From positions 1 to 63,564 of the forward strand of contig DASSIZ010000023.1 in the NCBI GenBank assembly GCA_035691485.1: a stretch of DNA of 63,564 nt. Reading direction: 5' to 3'. Below the pieces are notes generated by a model. That model was not told the DNA's origin. It saw only the letters and a list, made by a program, of their open reading frames with translations, and ran no database searches. The stretch's first letter is position 1; each line of letters begins with the position of its first letter. Source of the DNA: Terriglobales bacterium. Lineage in GTDB: Bacteria > Acidobacteriota > Terriglobia > Terriglobales > Acidobacteriaceae. The position numbers and the translations under genes were made by a program. Of this stretch, positions 36,050-43,679 are shown piece after piece.

Positions 36050-36385
36050 ATGCAACGCAGCAGGCCGACCATCCTCATGCTTGCACTCATCCTGGCTCTC
36101 GCGGTGGCCGTATCGGCCGCCAGCAAGGGCAGCGACACCAAGGGCAAGTACTACTTCAAGCAGAATTGCAAGACCTGCCACACCAAGGGAGCTGCCGGAG
36201 GCGAGATCACGCCGCTGAACAAGAAGATGTCGCAGTGGACGACGTACTTTCAATCCGGCAAGCACGCGCACGGCAAAGAGCCGCTGACCAAGTACATGTC
36301 CGAGGAGCAGCTGCGCGACGTGGAAGCATTCTTGACCAACCACGCCGCGGATTCGCTGCAGCCGGAAACCTGCGGCAAGGACTAG
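36050..36385 (+). CDS. Mono-heme c-type cytochrome, periplasmic
   Basis: 111 residues. Signal peptide (residues 7-22, ILMLALILALAVAVSA). One haem attachment site CKTCH at residues 40-44 and a likely axial Met in KYMSEEQL about 50 residues later, the layout of a class I cytochrome c domain. It is the first gene of the PsrABC-like run (54 bases before the molybdoenzyme), and so probably shuttles electrons to or from that complex. The start is preceded by CAGGAGAAG. Controlled by the palindromes immediately upstream, by position. Confidence 0.85.
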   Translation: MQRSRPTILMLALILALAVAVSAASKGSDTKGKYYFKQNCKTCHTKGAAGGEITPLNKKMSQWTTYFQSGKHAHGKEPLTKYMSEEQLRDVEAFLTNHAADSLQPETCGKD

Positions 36386-36439
36386 CCGCCTCCACCAGCG
36401 CCGGTCCGGCATGCGGGCGGGCGCATCAGGCGAGGAACT

Positions 36440-38617
36440 ATGGACCGCCGACGATTCTTGACTTTCGCGGCGGGAGGGGCGGCGGGCGCGGCACTGGCGT
36501 CATCGGTGTCATGCGTCCAGCCCTTCCTGAAGAAGCAGCCGGTGGCGGCTGCGGCGCGCCAGGATATTCCCACCACGTGCGAGATGTGCGTCAACAAGTG
36601 TTCCATCATCGCGGTGGTGGAAAACGGAAAAATCAGCAAGCTCAATCCCAACCCGGAGAGCCCGCGCTCGCGCGGCATGGTCTGCGCCCGCGGCAATGCC
36701 GGGCTGCAGCAGGTCTATGATCCGGCGAGGCTGAAGAAGCCGCTCATCCGCGCCGGCGCTCGCGGCGAAGGCAAGTGGAGGACGGCGAGTTGGGAGGAAG
36801 CTTTCGATTTCGCCGCCGGCAAGCTGGCCAAGGTCAAGGAGCAGTACGGTCCCCAGGGAAGCATGTGGTCTTCGACGGAGAGCTTCGCCGAGACTTTCTT
36901 CAAGAGCCTGGGACTGGCCTTCGGTTCGCCCAACGTGGAGCGCCATCCCACGCTCTGCCTCGCCTCGGTGAACCTGGCCTACTCGCTCACCTTCGGCACG
37001 GTGCCATCTTTTGATCTCGCCAACGCTCGCTACATCATCATGTCGGGCGCGAACCGGTTGGAGTCTTTCATCATGCCGGACACGGTGGACCTGATCGGGT
37101 CCACGACGGAACGCAAGGCCCGCCTTATCTACCTTGATCCGCGTTTCACCGTCACTGCCTCGAAGGCAGACGAGTGGTTCCCCATCAAACCCGGCACCGA
37201 TCTCGCTTTCGTGCTGGCCATGTTGAACGTCATCATCGGCGAGCAGCGTTACAACAAAGAGTTTGTAGCGAACTACACGTCCGGCTTCGATCAACTGGCC
37301 GAACACGTCAAATCCCACACACCGGAGTGGGCGGAAATCGAAACCGAAATTCACGCCAATGACATCCGGCGCGTGGCGCGCGAGTTTGCCGATGCCGCCC
37401 CCCGCGCTGTGTATTATGCCGGACGCCGCTCGTCGTGGTACCGCGAAGACTTCCAGTTCCGCCGGGCGCAAGCCATCCTCAATGCGATTGTGGGGAACTG
37501 GGACCGTCAGGGTGGGATGGTTCCAAACGCCAAAATCGCCCTCGGCGAGTTGCTCTTCCTCCCTTGGGACGATCCGACAGCGCCGCGCGTGGATGAAATG
37601 GATAAGAATTTTCCGTTAGCTGCCAAGGGCGATGGAGCGTATTTGAAAATGCGCGAGAACGTCCTGGCCGGTGTTCCCTACCCGGTAAAGGCGTGGATGG
37701 TGCACAAGCAAGATCCAATGAACGCGTTGCCGGAGCAGGCGAAGACCGTGCGCATGATCGAGCAGATGGACTTCCTTGGCGTCATCGACGTACAGATGAG
37801 CGACACCGCCTGGTACGCGGACGTTGTTTTTCCCGAATCCAGCTATTTGGAACGCCAGGATCCGATTGAAGTGCTGCCCGGAATCGTGCCGGTGGTTGTC
37901 TACCGGCCTCCTGTCATCAAGCCTTTGCACGACACGAAATCGACATTGGAAATCGTGCAGGGACTCGCCAAGCGGCTAGGACTGTCACAGTACTTCGATT
38001 ACACCATCGACAAATGGGTGGATGCGCAAGCGAAAGGTCTGCCGCTGGACACGCCGTTGGAGTACCTGAAGCACCATGGCGTGTGGTCGCCGCCGGATGG
38101 AGCGAAATACGGCGCCACCCTGAATCCAGATCACCGCTTCGTGACCAAGTCCGGGAAGATCGAGCTTTACTCCGAGCGGTTGCAGGAGGCGGGTTACGAT
38201 CCGCTGCCCGTTTATCACACGCCGATGCAACCGCCAACCGGCACCTTCCGCCTGATCCTGGGTCGACGCGCGTACTTTACCCAGGCAAACACTACCAACA
38301 ACCCGTGGCTGAACACGTTCGCGCCGGAGAACGTGTTGTGGATGCATCCGCGAGCGGCGAGGCAAGCCGGGATCGACGACGGGCAGATGGTTGAGGTCGC
38401 CAGTTCCGTGGGCTCTTTGCGGTTGAAGGCCAGGGTCACACAGGAGATTCGTCCCGATTGCGTGTTCACCATGCACGGGTACGGGAAGCGATCGCAGTGG
38501 CAGCGCCTGGCCGCGGGTCGCAATGCGTCGGATGCAGAGATCATCGAAACCGCGTGGGACAAAGTGTCCGGCGGAGGCGCTTTCCACGAGACCTTTGTGA
38601 AGGTCAGAAAGGCATAG
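36440..38617 (+). CDS. PsrA/PhsA-like molybdopterin oxidoreductase, Tat-exported
   Basis: 725 residues; GAGGAACT precedes the ATG. The N-terminus MDRRRFLTFAAGGAAGAAL is a twin-arginine signal (RRRF at 3-6), so the folded enzyme is exported. A [4Fe-4S] site is formed by Cys47, 50, 54 and 82. The Mo-coordinating residue is predicted to be Cys173 in HPTLCLASVNLA, as in polysulfide/thiosulfate reductase, and not Ser as in DMSO reductase. Typical of the CISM family with an FeS subunit and an NrfD-type membrane anchor, encoded right after. The substrate (polysulfide, thiosulfate, tetrathionate, arsenate or another) cannot be read from the sequence. Confidence 0.85.
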   Translation: MDRRRFLTFAAGGAAGAALASSVSCVQPFLKKQPVAAAARQDIPTTCEMCVNKCSIIAVVENGKISKLNPNPESPRSRGMVCARGNAGLQQVYDPARLKKPLIRAGARGEGKWRTASWEEAFDFAAGKLAKVKEQYGPQGSMWSSTESFAETFFKSLGLAFGSPNVERHPTLCLASVNLAYSLTFGTVPSFDLANARYIIMSGANRLESFIMPDTVDLIGSTTERKARLIYLDPRFTVTASKADEWFPIKPGTDLAFVLAMLNVIIGEQRYNKEFVANYTSGFDQLAEHVKSHTPEWAEIETEIHANDIRRVAREFADAAPRAVYYAGRRSSWYREDFQFRRAQAILNAIVGNWDRQGGMVPNAKIALGELLFLPWDDPTAPRVDEMDKNFPLAAKGDGAYLKMRENVLAGVPYPVKAWMVHKQDPMNALPEQAKTVRMIEQMDFLGVIDVQMSDTAWYADVVFPESSYLERQDPIEVLPGIVPVVVYRPPVIKPLHDTKSTLEIVQGLAKRLGLSQYFDYTIDKWVDAQAKGLPLDTPLEYLKHHGVWSPPDGAKYGATLNPDHRFVTKSGKIELYSERLQEAGYDPLPVYHTPMQPPTGTFRLILGRRAYFTQANTTNNPWLNTFAPENVLWMHPRAARQAGIDDGQMVEVASSVGSLRLKARVTQEIRPDCVFTMHGYGKRSQWQRLAAGRNASDAEIIETAWDKVSGGGAFHETFVKVRKA

Positions 38618-38621
38618 GGTC

Positions 38622-39173
38622 ATGGCGGCAAAGCAAAGACGCTTCGCGATCGTCATTGATGGCAGAAAATGCATCAACTGCAAAGCCTGCAACGTGGCTT
38701 GCCGCGCCCAGCACGGCGTGCCGATCAAGCACAGTCGCAACTGGATGAATGAGGAAACGCGCGGCGAGTTTCCCCGGCTGCTGGCGGTGTTTGAGCCGGA
38801 GCAGTGTCACCACTGCGAACACCCGGCTTGCGTCAGGGTGTGTCCGACCGGCGCGTCCTACCAGCGTCCCGACGGCATTGTGGCGGTCAACGATTCCGAC
38901 TGTGTCGGCTGCCGCTATTGCGTGATCGCTTGCCCGTATGACGCCCGTTTCTTCCGCGAGGACCGGGGTGTGGTGGAGAAGTGCGATCTGTGCGCGAAGC
39001 GAGTTGACCGCGGCGAGCTGCCGGCATGTGTGGAGACATGTCCAGGCAAGGTGCGCACCTTCGGCGACATCAACGATCCTGACAGCAAGCTGGCGCAACT
39101 GCTGGCGACGCGTCAGTACCACTTTAAGAAATCGGAAGCGGGTACCGGCCCGCACCTTTACTACCTTTTGTGA
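38622..39173 (+). CDS. PsrB-like 4Fe-4S ferredoxin subunit
   Basis: 183 residues starting 4 bases after the preceding stop. Four cysteine clusters: CINCKACNVAC, CHHCEHPACVRVC, CVGCRYCVIAC and CDLCAKRVDRGELPACVETC, the arrangement that carries four [4Fe-4S] centres in PsrB, NrfC, TtrB and similar. It passes electrons between the membrane subunit and the molybdoenzyme. No signal peptide; it is probably co-exported with PsrA through the Tat pathway as in relatives. Co-transcribed with neighbours. Confidence 0.9.
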   Translation: MAAKQRRFAIVIDGRKCINCKACNVACRAQHGVPIKHSRNWMNEETRGEFPRLLAVFEPEQCHHCEHPACVRVCPTGASYQRPDGIVAVNDSDCVGCRYCVIACPYDARFFREDRGVVEKCDLCAKRVDRGELPACVETCPGKVRTFGDINDPDSKLAQLLATRQYHFKKSEAGTGPHLYYLL

Positions 39174-39183
39174 GGAGCCGCCC

Positions 39184-40140
39184 GTGAAGACGATGGAGTG
39201 GGGATTTCTCATCATCTTGTACCTTTTTCTCGGCGGGCTTTCAGCGGGCCTGTTCTTCGCCTCCGCCGTCGCGACGTTCTTCAACGATGCCGACGACCGT
39301 CTCAAGCGCATTGCGCGCTGGGGCGCCTTGCTGGCGCCGTGGCCGGTGGCGCTGGGCAGTACCGTCCTGATCTTCGACTTGGGGAATTGGTACCGGTTCT
39401 ACAAGCTGTTCCTGCACTTCCGCTGGGTGAGCCCGATGTCAATCGGGGCCTGGTTGCTGATGCTGTTCACGCTGGTGTCGCTGGTTTATGCCTATGCCTG
39501 GTTGCTGGAGAAAGAACGGCAGTGGCTGTTTTCGAAACTGCCGCGGCCCTTCAGCTTCCTGCAAGCGCTGAACGTTGACATTGACACCTACCGGCGCACG
39601 TTGGCGGCTATCGGGACACCTCTCGCGGTGGGAGTGGGAATCTACACCGGGGTGCTGCTGGGCGCGGTGCAGTCGCGACCCTTCTGGAACACGAATCTTG
39701 TCGCGCAGTTATTCCTGTTTTCGGCTCTTTCGACTGGTTGCGCGGTCCTGATGCTGGCATTCGCCCTCAGCAGAAAGGCGGTGGCCGTCGAGGAACTGCG
39801 CATGTTGTACGTGCTCGACATTGGATTGCTCACGCTCGAGTTTTTCATCGTGCTGCCCTATCTGGTACACGGACAGCTTTCGGTGGAGGCGGTCCGCGAT
39901 TCCCTCCATCTCATCTTGGGTGGGCCGTTTACGGTCGTGTTCTGGGTGTTTTTTCTCTGGTTCGGCCTGTTGCTGCCGCTGGGGATCGAGATTGGCGAAA
40001 TGATGCCGGCACTCTTGTATAAGTCCTCGCTCCACGCGCGCAAGTGGCTGGTTGGCGCCACCGCAGTGCTAATTCTCTCCGGCGGCTTTCTGCTGCGGTA
40101 TGTCTTCGTGTTCGCGGGCCAAATGAGCGCATTTAAGTAA
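39184..40140 (+). CDS. PsrC/NrfD-like polytopic membrane subunit
   Basis: 318 residues from a GTG at 39184 with TGAGGAG about 6 bases upstream (10 bases after the previous stop); the longer in-frame reading overlaps the ferredoxin gene and is not used. Eight or nine hydrophobic helices: FLIILYLFLGGLSAGLFF, GALLAPWPVALGSTVLIF, SIGAWLLMLFTLVSLVYAYA and onward. GGLSAGLFF and DLGNWYRFYKLF are family features. The NrfD family exchanges electrons with menaquinol without haem. Together with the previous two genes it forms a quinone-linked respiratory module. Confidence 0.88.
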   Translation: MKTMEWGFLIILYLFLGGLSAGLFFASAVATFFNDADDRLKRIARWGALLAPWPVALGSTVLIFDLGNWYRFYKLFLHFRWVSPMSIGAWLLMLFTLVSLVYAYAWLLEKERQWLFSKLPRPFSFLQALNVDIDTYRRTLAAIGTPLAVGVGIYTGVLLGAVQSRPFWNTNLVAQLFLFSALSTGCAVLMLAFALSRKAVAVEELRMLYVLDIGLLTLEFFIVLPYLVHGQLSVEAVRDSLHLILGGPFTVVFWVFFLWFGLLLPLGIEIGEMMPALLYKSSLHARKWLVGATAVLILSGGFLLRYVFVFAGQMSAFK

Positions 40141-40154
40141 GCAAAGGTCTCATC

Positions 40155-40490
40155 ATGCACAATGGAAATCATCAGGCATTGGAAGACGAGATTTACGACC
40201 GGCAGGTAGGTATCTGCAAGGCCTTCGCCAATCCCACCCGGTTGCGAATTTTGGACATGATCGCCACTCGCGACCAGACCGGCTCTCAGCTGCAGCGCAA
40301 GCTCGGCGTCAGTACCGCCAACCTCTCGCAACACCTTGCGGTCCTGAAAGCGGCCGGCGTGATCATCACGCGCCGCGAGGGGAAGCACCTGCACTGCTCG
40401 TTGGCTATCCCGGAAGTGAAACAAGCGTGCCACCTGATCCGCAATGTGCTGCGGGCGCAGCTGCGCAATGGACAGCGGCTTGGGGTGTAA
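40155..40490 (+). CDS. ArsR-family transcriptional regulator 1
   Basis: 111 residues, AAAGG upstream. Winged helix with LRILDMI, LGVSTANLSQHLAVLKAAGVI (recognition helix) and wing ITRREGKHLHCSL. It lacks the ELCVC metal site of classical ArsR. Instead Cys21 in alpha-1 (ICKAF) and Cys92 in alpha-5 (QACHLI) are shared with the neighbouring paralogue, plus Cys81. Their placement in the two helices that pack at the dimer interface suggests a disulfide, persulfide or metal switch. Encoded 14 bases after the membrane subunit gene, so it probably senses the substrate or product of that system. Regulated genes are likely those with the palindrome. Confidence 0.85.
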   Translation: MHNGNHQALEDEIYDRQVGICKAFANPTRLRILDMIATRDQTGSQLQRKLGVSTANLSQHLAVLKAAGVIITRREGKHLHCSLAIPEVKQACHLIRNVLRAQLRNGQRLGV

Positions 40491-40496
40491 CCCCAA

Positions 40497-40512
40497 TGTG
40501 ACCAGCGTCACA
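40497..40512. promoter_or_regulatory. Perfect Crp/Fnr box TGTGA-N6-TCACA
   Basis: TGTGA CCAGCG TCACA, all ten outer positions match; read differently, TGTGAC-N4-GTCACA is a perfect palindrome. It lies 63 bases upstream of the second arsR gene and in front of the sigma-factor gene. Confidence 0.65.
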
Positions 40513-40544
40513 GAGCGGGCGGACATGGGTCGTGTACCATAGGC

Positions 40545-40568
40545 TCAGTTTCGCAGTTATGAAACTGA
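40545..40568. promoter_or_regulatory. 24-bp palindrome D before the second arsR gene
   Basis: Perfect 8-base arms TCAGTTTC and GAAACTGA separated by 8 bases; ends 7 bases before the ATG. It matches site A (36011) at 15 of 24 positions and its right half is identical to that of site B. The position fits autorepression. Confidence 0.6.
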
Positions 40569-40575
40569 TAAACCT

Positions 40576-40908
40576 ATGACACGCAAGAACAACGGAGTCA
40601 AAAACGAAATCTTCGAGCGGCAAGCCGCCATCTGCAAGGCTTTTGCCCATCCCACTCGTCTGCATTTGCTCGATCTGCTGGGCAAAGGTGAGTGCGGTGT
40701 AGGCTCGCTGCAGAACCGGCTCGGCATCAGCAAGGCCAACATCTCACAGCACCTGACCGTGTTGAAGTCGGCGGGCGTGGTGATCACCCGCCGAACCGGC
40801 AAACAGGTCTATGCCGCGCTGGCGATCCGCGAGGTCAAGCAGGCCTGCCATCTCATCCACCGAGTGCTTCGGACGCAGATCCGCAAGCAGCATCGGCTCG
40901 CCGGCTAA
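40576..40908 (+). CDS. ArsR-family transcriptional regulator 2
   Basis: 110 residues, about 58 % identical by eye to the preceding regulator, so the two arose by duplication. Same motif order (AHPTRLHLLDLL, LGISKANISQHLTVLKSAGVV, ITRRTGKQVYAAL). Cys20 and Cys91 are conserved with the first copy, while Cys40 (GECG) is unique, and Cys81 of the first copy is Ala here. A palindrome of the operator family overlaps its start region, which suggests autoregulation. The two may form homo- or heterodimers with different sensing. Confidence 0.85.
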   Translation: MTRKNNGVKNEIFERQAAICKAFAHPTRLHLLDLLGKGECGVGSLQNRLGISKANISQHLTVLKSAGVVITRRTGKQVYAALAIREVKQACHLIHRVLRTQIRKQHRLAG

Positions 40909-40928
40909 CCTTTCTCTCCCAGCCGATC

Positions 40929-41777
40929 ATGCGAACCGATCTCAAGAACGCGATCGCGGAACTGCGAAAAGGCGATTCCGATGCCATGGAGCGGGCGCTG
41001 GCGTCACTGCAGCAAACGGCGTTTGCCTTCAGCATGAAGGTGTGCGGCCATCGGGAAGATGCAGAAGACACGGCCCAGGAGACCCTGATCCGTGCCATGC
41101 CGGAACTCGCGCACTTCGACAGCCCGGAAGCGCTTGCGGTCTGGCTCTACAAGGTTGCGCGCAGCCACTGCCTGATGCGCCGCCGGCGCAGCAAATTCGC
41201 GGGCAAGCAAGACCTGTCGCTGGAAGAGCTCATGCCCGACCGCGCCGAACTGGAAGCATTGACCGCATCACGGCAGTCCGGCCCGGAGCAACAGCTATTG
41301 CGCGAAGAAAGCCGCGAAGAGCTGCAGCGCGCCGTGCTGAAAGTTCCGCCCGACTATCGCATGGTGCTGGTGCTGCACGACATGGAGGAACTGTCCACGG
41401 AGGAGGTGGCGCAGGTGACCGGCCTGCGTCCGGGCACGGTGCGCGTGCGCCTTCATCGCGCACGGATATTCCTGCGCAACGAACTGGCACTGAAGGGCAA
41501 GCCGATTGTTACCCGCCGGAAGGCGCAACCCTCGGCGCGTTGCAAGCGGCTGTTTGCGATGCTGTCGGATTACCTCGACCAGGAAATCGATCCCTCTCTC
41601 TGCGACAGCGTGGATGGCCATCTCGGGGATTGTCCGCCATGCAAGGCATACCTCGCCAGCCTGGAGGAAACCGTCCGCCGCTGCCGGCGCCATTGCACCG
41701 AGGAACTCAAAACTGAAGTCCGGGCGCGAGTGCGCGAACTGATTCGGGAATCCGCCCTCGCCAAGGCCGCACGCTAG
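40929..41777 (+). CDS. ECF sigma factor fused to a zinc-binding anti-sigma-like tail
   Basis: 282 residues from the ATG at 40929, 20 bases after arsR2. Region 2 (about 25-95) with ALQQ..., GHREDAEDTAQETLIRAMPEL and VWLYKVARSHCLMRRRRSKF; region 4 (about 128-190) with VPPDYRMVLVLHDMEELSTEEVAQVTGLRPGTVRVRLHRAR. After residue 200 is an extra domain with Cys205, Cys225 and the H231-x3-C235-x2-C238 motif of zinc anti-sigma (ZAS) factors, preceded by LFAMLSDYLDQEID as in those proteins. No transmembrane helix follows. I infer a sigma factor with built-in zinc or thiol control, which fits the OsmC, ArsR and efflux genes around it. Confidence 0.75.
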   Translation: MRTDLKNAIAELRKGDSDAMERALASLQQTAFAFSMKVCGHREDAEDTAQETLIRAMPELAHFDSPEALAVWLYKVARSHCLMRRRRSKFAGKQDLSLEELMPDRAELEALTASRQSGPEQQLLREESREELQRAVLKVPPDYRMVLVLHDMEELSTEEVAQVTGLRPGTVRVRLHRARIFLRNELALKGKPIVTRRKAQPSARCKRLFAMLSDYLDQEIDPSLCDSVDGHLGDCPPCKAYLASLEETVRRCRRHCTEELKTEVRARVRELIRESALAKAAR

Positions 41778-41865
41778 CCGCCATGGATCACCGACCCGAA
41801 GCCAAGTTTCTGTAACAATTCTCCATTGGAATGCATTTATCAGTGCTCTCTTATGGAGGTTTGCC

Positions 41866-42324
41866 GTGATCCAAGCTTCAGTCGTGCTGACGCATCCCAC
41901 GGGAAACGGGCGTCAGTTTGTGGTCACCACCGGCAGCGGACATCACCTGATCGTTGACGACGCGGTCGGCGCCACCGGCCCTAAGCCCATCGAACTGGTC
42001 GCTGCTGCCCTGGCCGGTTGCACAGCCTTTGACGTCATCAACATCCTGCGCAAGAAACGACAGAACATTACCGCCTATGAGGTGCACGTCGAGGCGGATC
42101 AGCCGGCCGACCCACCGCAGGTGTTCACGAAGGTTCGCATCCGCCACATCGTCACGGGAGTAAGTGTTGACCGTGAGGCGTTGGAGAGCGCCATACACCT
42201 ATCGGAGACGAAGTACTGCTCCGTAGGCGCCATGGTGCAGAAGAGCGCCGAGTTGAAGACCACCTACGAAATTATTCCTGCCAACGTTGCCGAACTGGTC
42301 GAAGTGGGAGTCCACGGGCAATGA
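41866..42324 (+). CDS. osmC: OsmC/Ohr-family peroxide-reducing protein
   Basis: 152 residues; GTG start with GGAGGT about 5 bases upstream. Cys52 in LAGCTAFDV is the peroxidatic residue and Cys118 in ETKYCSVG the resolving one, both placed as in OsmC/YhfA-like proteins. They reduce organic hydroperoxides or handle sulfur-based stress with thiols. Last four bases overlap the start of tolC (ATGA), so it heads the efflux operon. Not preceded by an operator I recognise. Confidence 0.85.
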   Translation: MIQASVVLTHPTGNGRQFVVTTGSGHHLIVDDAVGATGPKPIELVAAALAGCTAFDVINILRKKRQNITAYEVHVEADQPADPPQVFTKVRIRHIVTGVSVDREALESAIHLSETKYCSVGAMVQKSAELKTTYEIIPANVAELVEVGVHGQ

Positions 42325-43679
42325 AGCAGCCGGCAATGATGCTGGTGGCGCTGCTGGCCGTCCTGATTCTGCCGGCGATCGCTCTCGCTGAAAACAAATT
42401 GACGCTGGAGGAAGCCGTGACCACGGCGCTGGAGAAAAATCCGGCGCGCAAGGCGACGATCTACGAAAAGCGCGCCGCCTCCGCTGATATCGGTTTGGCG
42501 AAGTCCGCCTTGCTGCCGCAACTGGGCTTCAGTGAAGGGTTCCAGCGCGGTAATGACCCGGTATTCGTGTTCGGCAGCCGCCTTCGCCAGCAACGCTTTT
42601 CCTCCGCTGATTTCGCACTGAACCGCCTGAACACCCCCACCCCGTTCAGCAACTTTGCCACGCGGTTTTCCGGGCAGTGGCGGTTGTTCGATTCCGGCGT
42701 AAGTTGGTTGCGCCTGCGGCAGTCGAAGCGGATGGACGAGATCGCTGCGCGCAAGTTGGAGCGCGTCGACCAGGAGTTGGTCATGCGCGTCATCGACGCG
42801 TACACAGGTCTGCTGCTTGCGGCAAAACAACAGCAGGTCGCCGAAGACGCGTTGAAGACTTCACAGTCGATTCTCGATCGCAGCCGCGCCAACGTGCAGG
42901 CCGGGATGGCGGTGGAGAGCGATCTGCTCAGCTCACAGGTGAGTTATGCGAGCCGCGAGCAGGAACTCATTCGGGCCCGGCATGCCGTTGCGCTGGCTCA
43001 AGCGCAACTGCGCCATGAAATGGGCATTGCGCCGGACACGCAGTTCGAGGTAGAGGAACTTCTCGCGGAGAAGGTATTTCCGTCCGTCCCGCTCGCTGAA
43101 TTGGACCAAATGGCGTTGCAGAACCGGCCGGATTTGCGAGGCTTGGTCGCGCAGCAAGCGGCGCAGTCCGACAGCGTTCGCGCCGCCAAAGCCGCCTATG
43201 GCCCGCGCCTGAATGCAATCGCAGACTGGGAAGCGGATAATCCGCGCTTGGGCGGGGCCGGAGGCAACAACTGGCTGGCCGGCGTGGAGATTCAGCTCGA
43301 CTTATTCGACGGAGGAGCAAAGCGCGCGCGATTGCAGCGCGAGCACGCCGTCAAAGACCGCGTTGACGCTCTGCACGATGCGGCGGTGAGCAGTATCCGC
43401 CTCGAAGTACGAAAGGCATACCTCGACCTGGACGCTGCGCGTCAACAGCTGCAAGTGGCGCGCGCCGCGGTTGAACAAGCACAGGAGAGCCTCCGCATTG
43501 GGCAGAACCGTTATGAAGCGGGGCTGAGCACAATCACCGACCTGTTGCGCATGCAGGACGCGTCGGTGCGAGCGCAGACCGATTACGCTCAGGCAATCTA
43601 CCGCCTGCGCACCAGCTACGCCAACCTCGAGTTGGCGACCGGCACTCTGGGCGTCAGCTCACTCGTGGTGAAGCAATGA
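42321..43679 (+). CDS. TolC-type outer-membrane efflux channel
   Basis: 452 residues; signal peptide MMLVALLAVLILPAIALA. Two repeats of the TolC fold: one with ALEKNPARKATIYEKRAAS and another with a long coiled-coil helix (SVRAAKAAYGPRLNAIADW; GGAKRARLQREHAVKD; LRTSYANLELATG). These trimers form an alpha-barrel tunnel through periplasm and outer membrane. Overlaps the osmC stop and the adapter start by 4 bases each, so its synthesis is coupled. Confidence 0.88.
   Translation: MKQPAMMLVALLAVLILPAIALAENKLTLEEAVTTALEKNPARKATIYEKRAASADIGLAKSALLPQLGFSEGFQRGNDPVFVFGSRLRQQRFSSADFALNRLNTPTPFSNFATRFSGQWRLFDSGVSWLRLRQSKRMDEIAARKLERVDQELVMRVIDAYTGLLLAAKQQQVAEDALKTSQSILDRSRANVQAGMAVESDLLSSQVSYASREQELIRARHAVALAQAQLRHEMGIAPDTQFEVEELLAEKVFPSVPLAELDQMALQNRPDLRGLVAQQAAQSDSVRAAKAAYGPRLNAIADWEADNPRLGGAGGNNWLAGVEIQLDLFDGGAKRARLQREHAVKDRVDALHDAAVSSIRLEVRKAYLDLDAARQQLQVARAAVEQAQESLRIGQNRYEAGLSTITDLLRMQDASVRAQTDYAQAIYRLRTSYANLELATGTLGVSSLVVKQ

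Noticed and set aside
33956-36385. Porin-cytochrome conduit for extracellular electron transfer
   Set aside because: The cytochrome has only one CxxCH motif, and known conduits need a multihaem cytochrome inside the barrel.
40155-40908. Arsenic-resistance operon because of the two ArsR genes
   Set aside because: No arsenite pump, arsenate reductase or ELCVC metal site is present; the cysteine layout differs.
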